Shown here: piece after piece, positions 10,079-21,250 of the stretch
How the letters are laid out: every line of letters begins with the position of its first letter
How positions within the stretch are numbered: the first letter of the stretch is position 1
NCBI GenBank assembly: GCA_911728455.2
Contig: OU452225.1
Span: 24,896,495 to 24,960,494 of the forward strand
DNA: 64,000 nucleotides
Origin: Marthasterias glacialis
Taxonomy: Eukaryota > Echinodermata > Asteroidea > Forcipulatida > Asteriidae
Direction: 5' to 3'
The notes under the pieces: generated by a model
The model's input: only the letters and a program-made list of their open reading frames with translations
Told to the model about the DNA's origin: nothing
Databases searched by the model: none
Position numbers and translations under genes: made by a program

Positions 10079-12512
10079 GTGAACTCCAAACTGTGGGGAT
10101 TGTATTGACTTTGTCGAGCGCGTGAGAAAACTCAAATTAACGCTAGGGGAAACACCGCCTGTTCACTGAAAACCGAATCGTTTGTTTTTTGGTTTCTTAA
10201 CGTGCAGTTGACGTGTTCGCGGTTTTAATGACATTTCTATTTCACTTCAGTATTTTGCCTTCCTTTTCAAGTTGTATTTCAAAATGATATACAGCATATT
10301 AACTAGAATTTCAGATTGGTTTTGGCTGAGATATTTGATTAGGAAGTTAGGGATATAACGAGGTTTTCATTAAACGTTCCAATTGAGATTTCTTTCAGTA
10401 TCTCTCATTAACCATATCTGGACACGGCTTTTTTGGCGGCCATTTCGATTTCCCATGATGCATTGTAGAAAGACTCTGCTGGGCCGGTCGAAACGTGAGG
10501 CCATTCAAAATGTTTTTATTCTATTAAATAAACCAAAAATGAGCATGACCAATGTTTTACTGTTGACAGCTCACTGTAACGTATAAACATGGCTGCCAAG
10601 GCAAACACAAGTGGTTTCCATGGTAACAGTTAACCCCCTTTTCAACTTTGTAATACTAATTATGACCTTGGATAATGTTGATAGGAAAAGTCAAACAGCT
10701 TTGTTGTTATTGGCCTCACCGTTATGAGCAAATATTATGTCAGAGGGGGGGGGGGTGTGCTTACTGTGCCCGGCCCGAGGGTAAAGAACCTTAAAGTATA
10801 ATCTCTTCTGTAACATAGCTTTTAATCTTAAATGCCCATTTTGTTCAAGTTAATTGAAGTGATAAAACAAAGGTTCAGTGGTATAAGAATGTTATAAAGG
10901 AGAATTCATCATGGTCTTGTTGTTGTCTAATTCCAGATGAGCTTTAAAATAATGGGGTCTTAAGGCTCAAACTATAACTTTTTTTTATCAAATTTACTCA
11001 GACAGTTCAAGACACTTGAGAGTTTGTCTTTGCTGTACACGGTACATCTATTACATCTGCTCCATCCACAGTCAGTCTGTTCACATTATCTCCCTCTCCC
11101 ACAAACCCTTCGAGTCGCTTGCATCGACTATGACATCATCAAATGGGATAAATCTTTACACTCATTGTCACTTCAAATTGAACTAGTCTTACACCGAAGG
11201 TAGACTGTAACAGGTAGCTGTGACTATGTTTGACGTCACCAGTAATGATCCGTGTAGAGTTTGTAGTGAGCGATCCGTCGACGGGGTCAAGCCAGATTGC
11301 GGCTACCGTTTAGAGTCTATACTAACAGCGAACACGCGAGGCACGACTACACTGTGAGTCGAACACCCTAATGAATTTCAAAACGGAGATACCACGGTTA
11401 AGTCCGGTGTTCACCTTTCAGAACGCGAGCGCCGCCGATAGATTCCAATTAGGGCCGGCGCAGGCAGCGGGTCAAGCCCGCTTCGTCATCTTAACCTTTT
11501 TCCCGGCAATCTTCGCTGACATCTTTTTTTTTCCCCTCCTCGCTGGATGATGACGAATGATCTAAGACGACAAAAATGGACTTTGACACATGTGTTTTGT
11601 TGCCGTGAATGGTCTTTTCCTTGTAGCAAATATTCACTTCTTATCAAGTCCTTACATGTAACGCATCCTGGGTATGGGTAACGGTTGGAATGATAGCTTT
11701 ACCTGAATTTTATTTGTGTATTTATCATGAACCATCGTCTCGGCATACAATACATATTGTATTGATAGCACATAAATAGAATATTTTTAGATTTTGATAA
11801 TCATTTTCTAGGACGTCGTGAAGTGTAAATACTCTACAACCTGGACTAGGCTTGCCTGATGCGGGAAGATTTACAAAGTAAATAAACGACAACGAAGCAG
11901 ATCCTAATGGGCTGAAATGTCAAAGGTACTTGCTTCATTTTAAAAGCATAAAAGCCAAACTTGTGGGGATTTGTGTCGTTATGAATTGATTGTACACCTC
12001 TGCTGGCAAACAATATATTAAAAGTAGTTACCGGTATTTCACAAGGCTGAAATAATTAACACTACTGGTTTCATACTCAGTTATATAACCAGATGTTAAC
12101 ATTACTGTATAAATCTGAAAATGCACTTTTGAGAAACTTTTGGAGTACCGATTGTTCTGAGAATTATTGTCAAAAAAGTATAGGAAATAACAGCTTTTGC
12201 AAACTGCTTGCCGTCCAAAGTGGTTAAAATGCAAACATTTTTTTGTAGTTATTGTCCTGCGATTTGTCTACAGTTACTTTTATATTCCGATTTGCTAAAT
12301 CGATACAAGCGCAACATTCCTGACAATACATCGAACGTTAGTCTGCGTTTTCTCGAACATAACCAACTAATTTGCTGAAACATTGGCCCAGGTTGGTTGA
12401 GTGTTTTTTACTCTGATTGAAAACTAGAGGATTGGAAGGGGTGTCTTTTTCATAGTGATATATTTTTTTGTAGTGGATTATGCTCCAGAAATAGTAATTC
12501 GGATACAAAATC
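10079..12512. other. Mostly unique sequence; GC-richer block at 11040-11560
   Basis: There is no MITE or SINE structure. A G9 run lies near 10745. The block 11040-11560 is denser in CpG and has no repeat character. It includes tgacatcatcaaatg, ttgacgtcacc, attagggccggcg and ggtcaagcccgc, and may be a regulatory or conserved non-coding region. Open frames (10383-10586, 12028-12234) are unconvincing. Confidence 0.45.
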
Positions 12513-12858
12513 GGCGTGTCGTGGCCGAGCGGTCTAGCGCAACGAACTCAAGTTTCGGTGGCTAGGTCACACGGAGTGTGGGTTCAAATCCCGGTCGAGA
12601 CACTTGTGTCCTTGAGCAAGACACTTTACCATAATTGCTTCTCATCACCCAGGTGTAAATCGGTACCTGCGATGGTATAGAGATTGTTGATGCGAATGAT
12701 TAGCAACATGTGCGCTGATTTGGCTGCCGGTGCTGCATACTCCAAAGGAGTTGAGATGGTTTCAGGAATGCCTAGGGCCCGATGAACAGGGGTAATTATA
12801 CTGTAAGACGCTTTGAGAGACCTTCTTGGCTTGATAAAGCGCATAATAATGTGTTATC

Positions 12859-12893
<35 letters not shown>

Positions 12894-12898
12894 TAAAA
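12513..12898 (+). mobile_element. Full-length tRNA-derived SINE (Ser/Leu-like head)
   Basis: The head has an A box (gtggccgagcggtctagcg), a long variable region and a B box (gggttcaaatcccgg), typical of a class II tRNA. It continues with acttgtgtccttgagcaag, ccataattgcttctcatcac and the 3' block tgtaagacgctttgagag, and ends in an (aat)n/(att)n tail. The 'tccttgagcaag.cactt' block resembles the Deu-type central domain known from deuterostome SINEs; this is recalled from memory and was not searched. Copies lie at 23168, 27481, 32464 and, inverted, 6126, 40278 and 43857. Confidence 0.85.
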
Positions 12899-13339
12899 GT
12901 GAAGATGAAGGAATTATGTGTCGTTGAGGCACGCTCATTTGGCTGCAGGCGCCCTGTGCAAGGTGTAAAAGACCCCGTAGGTCGTAGGAAGAACTCGGGG
13001 GGAAATTACACCCAAACCGTTCAGCAAGATTGCACCGCAATCCACAAAAGTGTTCATCAAAGCACTCGGGTATAATTTAAAAATTAAAGCCGCCGAACAA
13101 CCTCCGGTGACCCGATGTGGAGTGAGCACACTGCACAGCTGATTGCAAATTGAACTGATTGCTTCCCCCATAGTTTGTCTATCTACCGTACATATTAATC
13201 AGCGTTTGTCCAATCTCATGCAGTCTGAGCGCATGAAAAAGCCCGAGGCTACTACAAAATGTGCATTTCCTTCGCTATTAGGCTGGATGTTACACTGTTA
13301 AAGGGGGGAAGTCACAGTATTCGGTTTAAAAACTCCTTA
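12899..13339. other. Unique sequence, no gene recognised
   Basis: A 97-codon plus frame and two minus frames overlap here and in the SINE tail. None shows a domain. The segment 12900-13140 is somewhat GC-richer and might be old SINE-like material (gctgcaggcgccctgtgc). Confidence 0.4.
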
Positions 13340-13470
13340 AGAAGTAACTATAACTAGTAAGTAAACTTGCGGGTACAACCTGAAGACGAGCAAAGTATAT
13401 TGTTCGAAACGTCGAGACCACAACGGCTGTTTTCAGAGCCAACACTCCTCCCAAAAGGTCATATGCCCGG
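13340..13470. mobile_element. Small repeat family D, copy 1
   Basis: It shares actagtaagtaaac, tgcgggtacaacc and cagagccaacactcctcc with the short insertion inside the SINE at 27526-27642, where the last block is in inverted order (ggaggagtggtggctctg). It also contains ttgttcgaaacgtcgagacc, a motif echoed at 18340 (atctcgacgtttcgatcag). Termini are undefined. Confidence 0.45.
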
Positions 13471-16084
13471 ATGAAGGACGTTAAACGAAAGTGTGACCGG
13501 CAAAAGGTCGTAAGCAATTACTGTCCAAAAGTGTGTTTCAAGAAGACTGAGTGTGAAAGTGTGGTCGTTTTCTTGCTACTTGTAAGTCATTCAGGAAAAT
13601 TAAATTTCGCGTGGGAATGGGAAAACATGTCTTGGGTGTAATTCTAGCAAATATACAACAGTAATGCCCACCTGTTTTCCAAAAGAGCCATGTTATTGCT
13701 TGTGACCTTCTCCAGGGGCAAAAAAGTTGTAATTTGTGTGCCTTGAAAAAGGTCGTATAGCGATTGTGACCTTTTTCTTCTGTTTTGAAATTTTGACACC
13801 CCATTTTTATTCGGGGTGAATAAACGAAGATCTTGCCTAGAAATGGCGGTTGAACTCCCAAACGCCCCTGTACCATAATCCTTGGCCACCAAAAAAGTGA
13901 CCAGCCTATAATCATGGTTTACTTGACTTACTTTGATCAGAACAGAAACATCATGGCGGTACAGGGTGTGGCTTTTGTACTATTAGGAAATCCTTGCTAT
14001 CAATGATTCACGGCCATTTTTAGTGGACGTGCAATGTTGCAAATCGTGGTTCAGCCATGTTGTATTTCCTCCCACGTGAATATTTCCAATTCGAGGCAGG
14101 TATGACAAACTCTAGTCTGTTTCCTGATAAAAGGAAGCTGCTACTGTATCTCGCTTTATGACTGTGTACACAAGGAACGTGACTCGACAAAGATGGTAAA
14201 AGCATATTTATTTTTTTAGGTTTACATGCTTCAGCATATTATCATCTGATACTTTGTACTGTTCGGTCGCAATTCAATATGACTGTTTTAAAGGTAGCAA
14301 TAAAAAATAATGACAATTTTAAGACTACTTCAGGTCTGCCTGTTGCAAGGTTAATCGTCAGTTGTACAAGAAGTAGACAGTGAATATCAACCTTGGATGC
14401 GCATTAGTGCCAACCAATTCAATCCTAATTTGTGGGGCCGCTTTGTTTTAGGTGTATGGGAGTAGCTCTGTTATTGTGCCGTCGAATGGACCAGTTATTA
14501 CGGTCCATTTAACTCCTGATGTTTTTTTCCCCTCTCTGATTCGTTTGAGAAGCGTTCCAGTGTTTATAAGGAAAATACAGAATTTCTGACGTCGTCACAA
14601 ATGCACAAAAATCAAAAAGCAATATGTTAAAAAAAACTTTGTTTTAATTATCCCGTAATTCCACTGAATTAGCGAGCTTTTCCCTACCTCATTAACATGG
14701 CGGACAGGCTTTTTTTAATTTTTTATAAATGACTCAAAAACAGGAAATGCGTTCTTCCAATTGAAGGGCCAAAGCATGTCTAGTGTCGTTTTGTTCATTT
14801 CATTTGCTTCCGATTTTATTATCTAAAATATTCTTTTTTAATAACGTTCCATAGCCTATACATCCATTACTTTATTTTGTTACCGCATTTAATTGAAATA
14901 GTTGTATTAGGTAAAAACAAATAGTTGTAATTTGTACTTTTCAGTAATTCATTTACCCTTGTATTACTATAGGGTTTTCTGTTTACGCTATCTTTTTATT
15001 TATCTGCTTTTCATAATTCAGTTATCTGATTTAATTTAGTTACAATTGTTCAGACAAATTAAATAGAAACGTTATGTACACAAACGGTAATTATTTGCGG
15101 TTATTTCTTACACGACGGCGTCAAAACTGGGCATATAGTTATAAACTTATTAAAGAAAAGTAAAAAGTAAAATGTTTCTTGGAACGTTGTTTATTTCACT
15201 GAGGGGTTGGATCCCAGCTCTATGTGTACAACGCCCTCGTTTCCATGGCAACATGCAGCGGTCACATGCCCCCAATGTATTTTAAATTTTCCCATGGATG
15301 GAAGAAACGAACAATCATCGGTGCAAAAAAATGTTTATAACTTCATTTAATCAGGAGTTATTACTACCTGAACAACAACAAAAAATAAATAAACAATAAA
15401 TAAAAAAATAAATAAATAAAAATAAAAAATAAAATAACATGACTAGTTTATTTCAGCACAACATCCTGGCGTATGTTTGGCATTATAAAACACTCGAACA
15501 CGGGGGACATGGTGCGTGGAGCTCCGCGTGTGTGAACGATTTTGTTTTACAAATTTTAATAAGGCAGACTGAAAAATTCTTCTTATTTTTCAGCAGACAA
15601 CGCACGAATAAACCCCGATAGATTGCAATCATCCCCCGAGGGTCGAGATTGTTCGACTGGGTCCGACTCTTGCGGCAGGCACTCCGTTATCAGCTGTATA
15701 TCAGGTGCCGATGAGGTTCGTTCTCGCCCGGATTTTCACATTGCATGCATGGTCTCAGTGGCTTGCAGTTTGTCTAAGAAAGTGCTTGAGCTGTTATCTT
15801 ACACGCTAAGACGTCAGCATGGAAATTGAGACCTCTTAAGATTCTTTGCATACATCTGTAGTTGAGTTTGGAATCGAAGATGAATAATTCAATAGCAGCA
15901 GTGCATATTTAATGCGGCTCAGCTTTCGGAGCCGAAGAAGAATCCATTTCACTTTAACTTCACTTTAAAATCAAATGAATAATCTGCGTTTGGTCCAATT
16001 TATCGAGTCGCAACATCGTGAACGGTGTCATTAAGAAGCTGTGTGTTTTGTCTGGAATTTCCTGTGGGGTTCGGGTCGGTTGAG
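13471..16084. other. Unique AT-rich sequence, no gene recognised
   Basis: The longest open frame (13538-13915, minus, 125 codons) has no recognisable domain, and a second frame overlaps it for 82 codons, so openness here is not selective. Bases 15380-15440 are an A/aaat-rich tract. Bases 15600-15840 are CpG-richer with an open plus frame (15623-15829) but lack convincing splice sites. Confidence 0.45.
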
Positions 16085-16225
16085 AGGCATCTAGACCTAC
16101 CCCTCACATACCTGTAAGAAACCCGGTTTAAATCCCAACTCCAACGGAGCCTCGCCCGTGGCTTGGGCTTTCAGTCCCCGTTGCTTGGGATTTGTGGTTT
16201 GCGCCACTCCCCTTCTCTACGTCGT
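16085..16225 (+). mobile_element. SINE-like fragment, type III
   Basis: A B-box-like ggtttaaatcccaact is followed by gggctttcagtccccg, then ttgcttgggatttg. The same order is seen at 31255-31440 (gttcgaatcccgg, then gggttttcagtccctac, gattgcgtaggttttcc), so the two belong to one dispersed tRNA-related family. Only the 3' head and start of the body are preserved. Confidence 0.5.
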
Positions 16226-16369
16226 ATTTTCTGAATTTTTTTCTTTGGCTGTCGATACTGATAATAAACTACAAATTTTTGTTCAAACAGTAAGTTTTCC
16301 CATAGTGGGATTTGATTACACCTTTTGTCGCTTGAATTAGAACACTTGGTTTTTGAAATTACTTGATAC

Positions 16370-16820
16370 TGGTTTCTCCAGTCAAATTCAGCAAAATAAA
16401 TTCAGTCAAATTGACGCATGTTTTCTCTAATTCATTCAAGCTATAGGGTTTCGTTTTAGCAAACATTGCATTCAATTTCATTTTTCGTGCACACATGACT
16501 TCGTTCTAATCATCGAGGTTCGTTTTTAATCATTCAAGACTACATTTTCACAATTCGTCCGTTGAATTCTTACTGTATTTTACAACGGATGAAGCTGAGT
16601 GGTTGACCAGCCTCTTGCTCTGACTTTTGCGAATTTGAATGATCTTTGCGACCTAATGAGTTTAAATGATCTTTATTTGACCAGTGAAGGCTTAACTGTT
16701 GAAATCGTATTACTGCTTTCGACTGCTGAATGCTGATGCAACGGAGTATTTGTTTTCTTACGAAATTGAATGAGCTGGGTGTTGAATTGACTGGATTTGT
16801 TGAAATTAGCGGGGAAAACC
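16370..16820. repeat. Degenerate foldback region
   Basis: The left half is rich in attcattcaag and cagtcaaattga words. The right half has the complementary gaattgaatgagct and ttgaattgactgg. This gives a loose inverted symmetry centred near 16590. No sharp termini are seen. Confidence 0.35.
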
Positions 16821-16855
16821 TATATTACAATAACTACGTTTGCTAGACCTTTCGT

Positions 16856-17179
16856 CAGTGGCGTAACTAAGGGGGTGGGGGTGGGCAAGGGGCACGTGCC
16901 CCCCCCCAAACTGATGTCCGTAAAAAATTACCAGAACAAAATGTCACATTTTATGAGCTTGTAATTTCAATGTTTTTAAAAGTATTGTTTTATATACACG
17001 CAGAATGTATTTTGTTTTACTTCAGCACGTCGGAAGAGCGCTGAAATGGGTTGGGCTTGTTGAGGAGGAAAATACAAAACGGAAACTACAGTTTTAGTTG
17101 GCCAAAAGTGCCCCCTATAGGAAAAATTGTGCCCCCCCCCCCTTGTGCCCCCCTAAAATTTTACCCTACGGCGCCGCTG
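16856..17179 (+). mobile_element. hAT-like MITE with near-perfect 8-bp target duplication
   Basis: The left terminus is cagtggcgtaactaag and the right ends ggcgccgctg. The flanks are cctttcgt on the left and gctttcgt on the right, matching at 7 of 8 bases, as expected for a hAT-type target duplication. The interior has C-rich strand segments at both ends (cccccccc near 16900 and 17130), tgtcacattttatgagc and ggccaaaagtgcccc. There is no transposase coding, so it is non-autonomous. Related copies lie at 2735, 47417 and 49604. Confidence 0.85.
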
Positions 17180-18590
17180 GCTTTCGTTTTCTGAACCTTC
17201 TCGTTTGTTTGCATTCGTTCTTATGTAAAGCGCTGTGATATCCAGTGCAAAGGGTGCGAGCTTCATATATGTCTGTTTAAAAAAAAAAATTGTTTTATTA
17301 AAAACGAGTTTGTTGGACTCGCTCGTGGCAGTATTTCAGACAAAACGGAAAATTTAGTATACTCATTATTCAGTTTACAAAAAGACAGGTTTGATGGTCT
17401 TATGTTTTTCATTGCCAGTCATGAATCACACCTTCAAATCTGTCAAAGGCCATTATTGGCAGATACTGTTTTGTTTTAAAGGTTCACCTCGCTTTGTTTT
17501 TATGTCAATCAGAACAACTGCATCTGTCCGCTATCCCTTCTGTTACTTGAGTAGGACTGATAAATACAAATAAGTTGAGCTATTTCAGCATTTGCGATGT
17601 TAGTTCATCTGTCCCAAAGGCGAACGGGAACTTTGCCTCCTCCACACCCTCTCAGGAGTTTAAAAATAAAATCGTACTGTTGTAAAAAGGTTTGATGTAA
17701 AGGGAGTGTGATAAGGAGATCTGCGCGTGTCATAATTGACAAGCTTCTATCGGCCCGAGTCGTCAACAAGTTCCCAGGCGGCCCTCCGGTGGGAGGATAC
17801 CCGGGTGAAACTGCGTCACAAACACGAATCGGGAAAAGGAATTACACGCGCTGGACAACACAATATACCATCCCTTGTCAGTTGCACTGTTTGTTGGAGA
17901 AAAAAAAATCATGATTAACGTTGTAACATTATCTTGCGGATGAATATTTGTCACAGAAAATTATACAGAGCGGAGGACCCGGTATTTTTCTTTCAAAAGG
18001 GACATTGCTATTGTGCTATTAAGTTATCGAATTGTTTTTTTTCTTCAAAGGAATCTGCTTAGGTCAACACTGACTGATGAATAAAAGACGCACGTGTTGA
18101 ATTCCTTGCAAAACCCGGACAAACTGTAATAACCCATGAATTTTTGAAAAGTAGTATAAGAGATAGGAATACTTAATCTTGTTGTCTGTAAGATGAGAAC
18201 GCTTTAAGTTGATTTGATTCACATGGGTTTGAAATGGCGGGGAGAACTTTCTAGAAAATAAAGCAAGCGCTGAAAACACCGTGTAGTTATCTGGCCAATG
18301 AGTCGTGGTGTTTCTAAATAAGAATATCTCGGTGTAACATCTCGACGTTTCGATCAGTGGGCTCTAATTGTCTTCAGGTGAAAATCTTTCTTCTGAGGGC
18401 GAATAGAGCAAACTGACAAAACAAATATCAACAACTCACGGGATGCCCAACGTTAAAATTAGTGATAATTCGAGTACAAATAAGTCATATTTTATATACC
18501 GGTAGATGTTTTCAAATAATATATATATTTCATTTTCCCGCCTATTCTGGATTCCTTCCCACAATTTTACTCCCCTCTTTTTTTCTATAA
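17180..18590. other. Unique sequence, no gene recognised
   Basis: Short open frames at 17391-17573, 17708-17918 and 18064-18279 lack splice context and known domains. Bases 18330-18400 contain ctcgacgtttcgatcag, a motif shared with repeat family D. Nothing else is supported. Confidence 0.45.
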
Positions 18591-18654
18591 ATGGATCCGT
18601 TTTTAATGTTTGTGCTTGTTTTTGCCTCTTTCGAATCAATAACTATGAAAAGAG
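18591..18654 (+). CDS. Candidate first coding exon (signal-peptide-like)
   Basis: An ATG opens a 21-codon stretch ending at a strong donor (AGAG then GTAAGT), phase 1. The peptide begins MDPFLMFVLVFASF, a short n-region plus hydrophobic core as in a signal peptide, followed by polar residues. Phase-1 introns after signal peptides are common in secreted and membrane proteins. Against it, the block is AT-rich at third positions, the ATG has T at -3, and a short hydrophobic run is easy to get by chance in T-rich DNA. No following exon was identified. Confidence 0.25.
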
Positions 18655-20939
18655 GTAAGTCAGGAAGCTTAATAAAAGGCCCACTATACCTGACAAGAAT
18701 TTGAGCTCAGTTTGAAACTCAGCAGTGCGCAATTTTCCGGTAAAAGACCTATCATTGATTGAGCGACTTGAAACACATACGCCTTCATGGCAAAGACGAG
18801 CTACACGTATTATCGTATGCACTCAAGACAGAAAACCTGGGCATTGTATCTGTTTAATTGCATTCAGCTTTAATTCGTAATACGACTGCAGCCGAAAATA
18901 TTCATTTGGGAAATTACTTCTCTCTTCTGAGCTCGTAGGAAATCCATTTAAGAGATTAGTATTCGGATTGAACAATACAGCGAAAGTTGGGAACAGGGAC
19001 TTTTTAAACTGCAACATGTTTTCCTGGTACAGTAGAGGCATTATTAATATGTCATTTTGTTCAAAGCGTATTGTGAATCCCAGTATGTAATTGATGTCAT
19101 AAGCTTTTGATTTTTTTTTCAAGGTTAATTTTCAAGACGCTGATTCCCTTACTTTCATTATGTTAAACCCAGGGTCGATGGCTTTAGATATTGCGATTTG
19201 GTAAAATTCCCGTAAACGTTTTCTGAGCTTGATAGCGGTATGAGATTGACTTCAATCACCCAGCCTTTTTAATATTTGTATCACCTGTTTATATGACAAA
19301 ATTTATAACAATACCTAGTTTTGTATAATAAAATAGTCATGTGAGGGTTTTTGCCGCAACCTAATTTTGTTTCTGTGGGGTTGCTTTTCTTGTGGTAATT
19401 TTAAAGATATATTTAAGCCATAATAGTGTTTATACTATTTGCATTTTTTTTTTAATTCTGATGTAAATAATATATATATATTATATATATATTTTTTCTT
19501 CTTTACTATCAGGGGCTTTTGGAAGACACATATTTTGATGATCGTTTTTGTGAACTTCCCTGAACGTCTCCTGGTAAGGATGTTTTTTTTTTTTATTGTC
19601 CTAGGATTTTAATAAATAAATAAATTATAAACACATAAATAACAATTATTGGTGGTAGTCTTCTATCAAGAAAAGTTTGACATCTTTAGCAAGTCACGTC
19701 ACAGGGAGAGACCAGGAAACCATGTTCAGAGAACTCGGATTAAAATTTCGAATCAAGGAATAATAAATAAGTGGAACTATAGATTGTGCCAAATTGGCAA
19801 TGGATTCGTGGGTGTTTTGGGTGACGTGCATGCGGGATTTGGGCTATGGAGTTGGAGTAAATTGTTTAAATTAAAGGCTAGACATGTTTGTAGTAATTTC
19901 ATTTGACTTTTATTTCTCACTCTTTGTGTTACTTTGATCACGTCAGTGTGCACACATCATCGGTAACATTGACAATATAAATGTTCACAGATTTGCACAT
20001 AACTTATGTTGCAAAATGTCCCTAGAAATATTTTGCTTGAAAAGCTGTAGCTTTGAGAAATGAGGAAAACAATTAGTTTGATCTTGCGAGTCCAAAACCA
20101 GACGTTTGGAAACAGTAAAAACGTCTAAGGGTTTTTTCTCACTATTTCTCGTGGCTCGGATGGCCGATTGAACTCAAACTTTCCCAAGTTTGTTATTTCA
20201 TGTTAATCTTGGGCCATACAGAGTGTGGCTGTACTGGTCCGTGGCAGTAACCAATGTTGTCCTCGTGTTTTAAAGCTGTACAATGAGAAACGTTCTCTCT
20301 TTACAACGATGACTGTGAAACTCGTCAATACAGATGTATCAATTTTTTAATGTCTTCTGGTTTTGTCTACCGATCAGTCATATTTCTATGCGAAAAGCGG
20401 TTACATGAACTATAATTACAGATTAGGGCCTACGTTTATCATAAAATAAGTTGATCACTTCAGTTTGAGACTTGTCTTTCTTTGAATTCTGATATGGATA
20501 TTATTTCTCACAACAACTTGTTTTTGCTGAATTATAAAACTTTTAGGAGATCTTTTTGTTTCCTTTAAGTTCCTCGCTACGATGGCGGAGTTGTGACACA
20601 AAATATGTAGTTTTTGAAATATGTAGTTTTGTTGACTACTGGTGTTAACAAATCACAAAAATGAGATCATATTTTTTATATATATTGCGTATCGAGGCAA
20701 GATATTACCATTTTATAGTAGCAATAAAACCATATTTCAAAATGTAATCTTGCTGCCGGGATACGTGGATTTTATTCACCTGTTTTTCAACAGACGTATA
20801 TTATTTTTAGCGTGTAGGATTTTAGCTGAATGAACCTCCAAAAAAACCAATTCCATCATGGTTCACAAAATAACGATGCTGCGTCAAATAAAACAATTTA
20901 CCGGGAAGCCATTTTTTTTTTTAATTTTCGGTAAGCTTT
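18655..20939. other. AT-rich unique sequence
   Basis: No exon or dispersed repeat recognised. Bases 19465-19495 are an (AT)n tract forming a perfect palindrome. Runs of T occur at 19440 and 19580. The 99-codon minus frame at 18823-19122 has no recognised domain. Confidence 0.5.
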
Positions 20940-21250
20940 TTCGGGAGCTAAAGAAGCGTCATTACTTACACAGCCATAGTACGAGCTTAATATGAATAAG
21001 GTAATAAACGCTAACGACTTGTGGTACATTAATTTGCATATCGATCTCCTCCCTCGAGACAAGTGCAATTAGCAAAGCCAGCGGCTGGGCACTATCATTA
21101 GAGGACCGTGGGCATCGCAGTAAGAAATGTCTTAACGCGTTGGATCGATGGCGGTAAGGGCATTGGTGTGTGTAGATTACAGACTGCGTCATTCGGCCGT
21201 AAACAGCTCTCCTTCCAATTACGAGTTAAAGGTATCGCATCATTGGTTTT
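20940..21250. promoter_or_regulatory. Possible conserved non-coding element with octamer site
   Basis: The block has balanced composition with no repeat structure and carries homeodomain and POU-like words: gtaataaacg, attaatttgcatatcgat (contains the octamer ATTTGCAT), gcaattag and atcattagag. The minus strand also has a 76-codon open frame (20962-21192) reaching a GTAAGT at 20972, so a coding exon is an alternative reading. Conservation cannot be judged from one genome. Confidence 0.3.

Noticed and set aside
12513-12602. Functional tRNA-Ser/Leu gene
   Set aside because: Same head recurs with SINE body at 23168, 27481 and 32464; arms contain mismatches.
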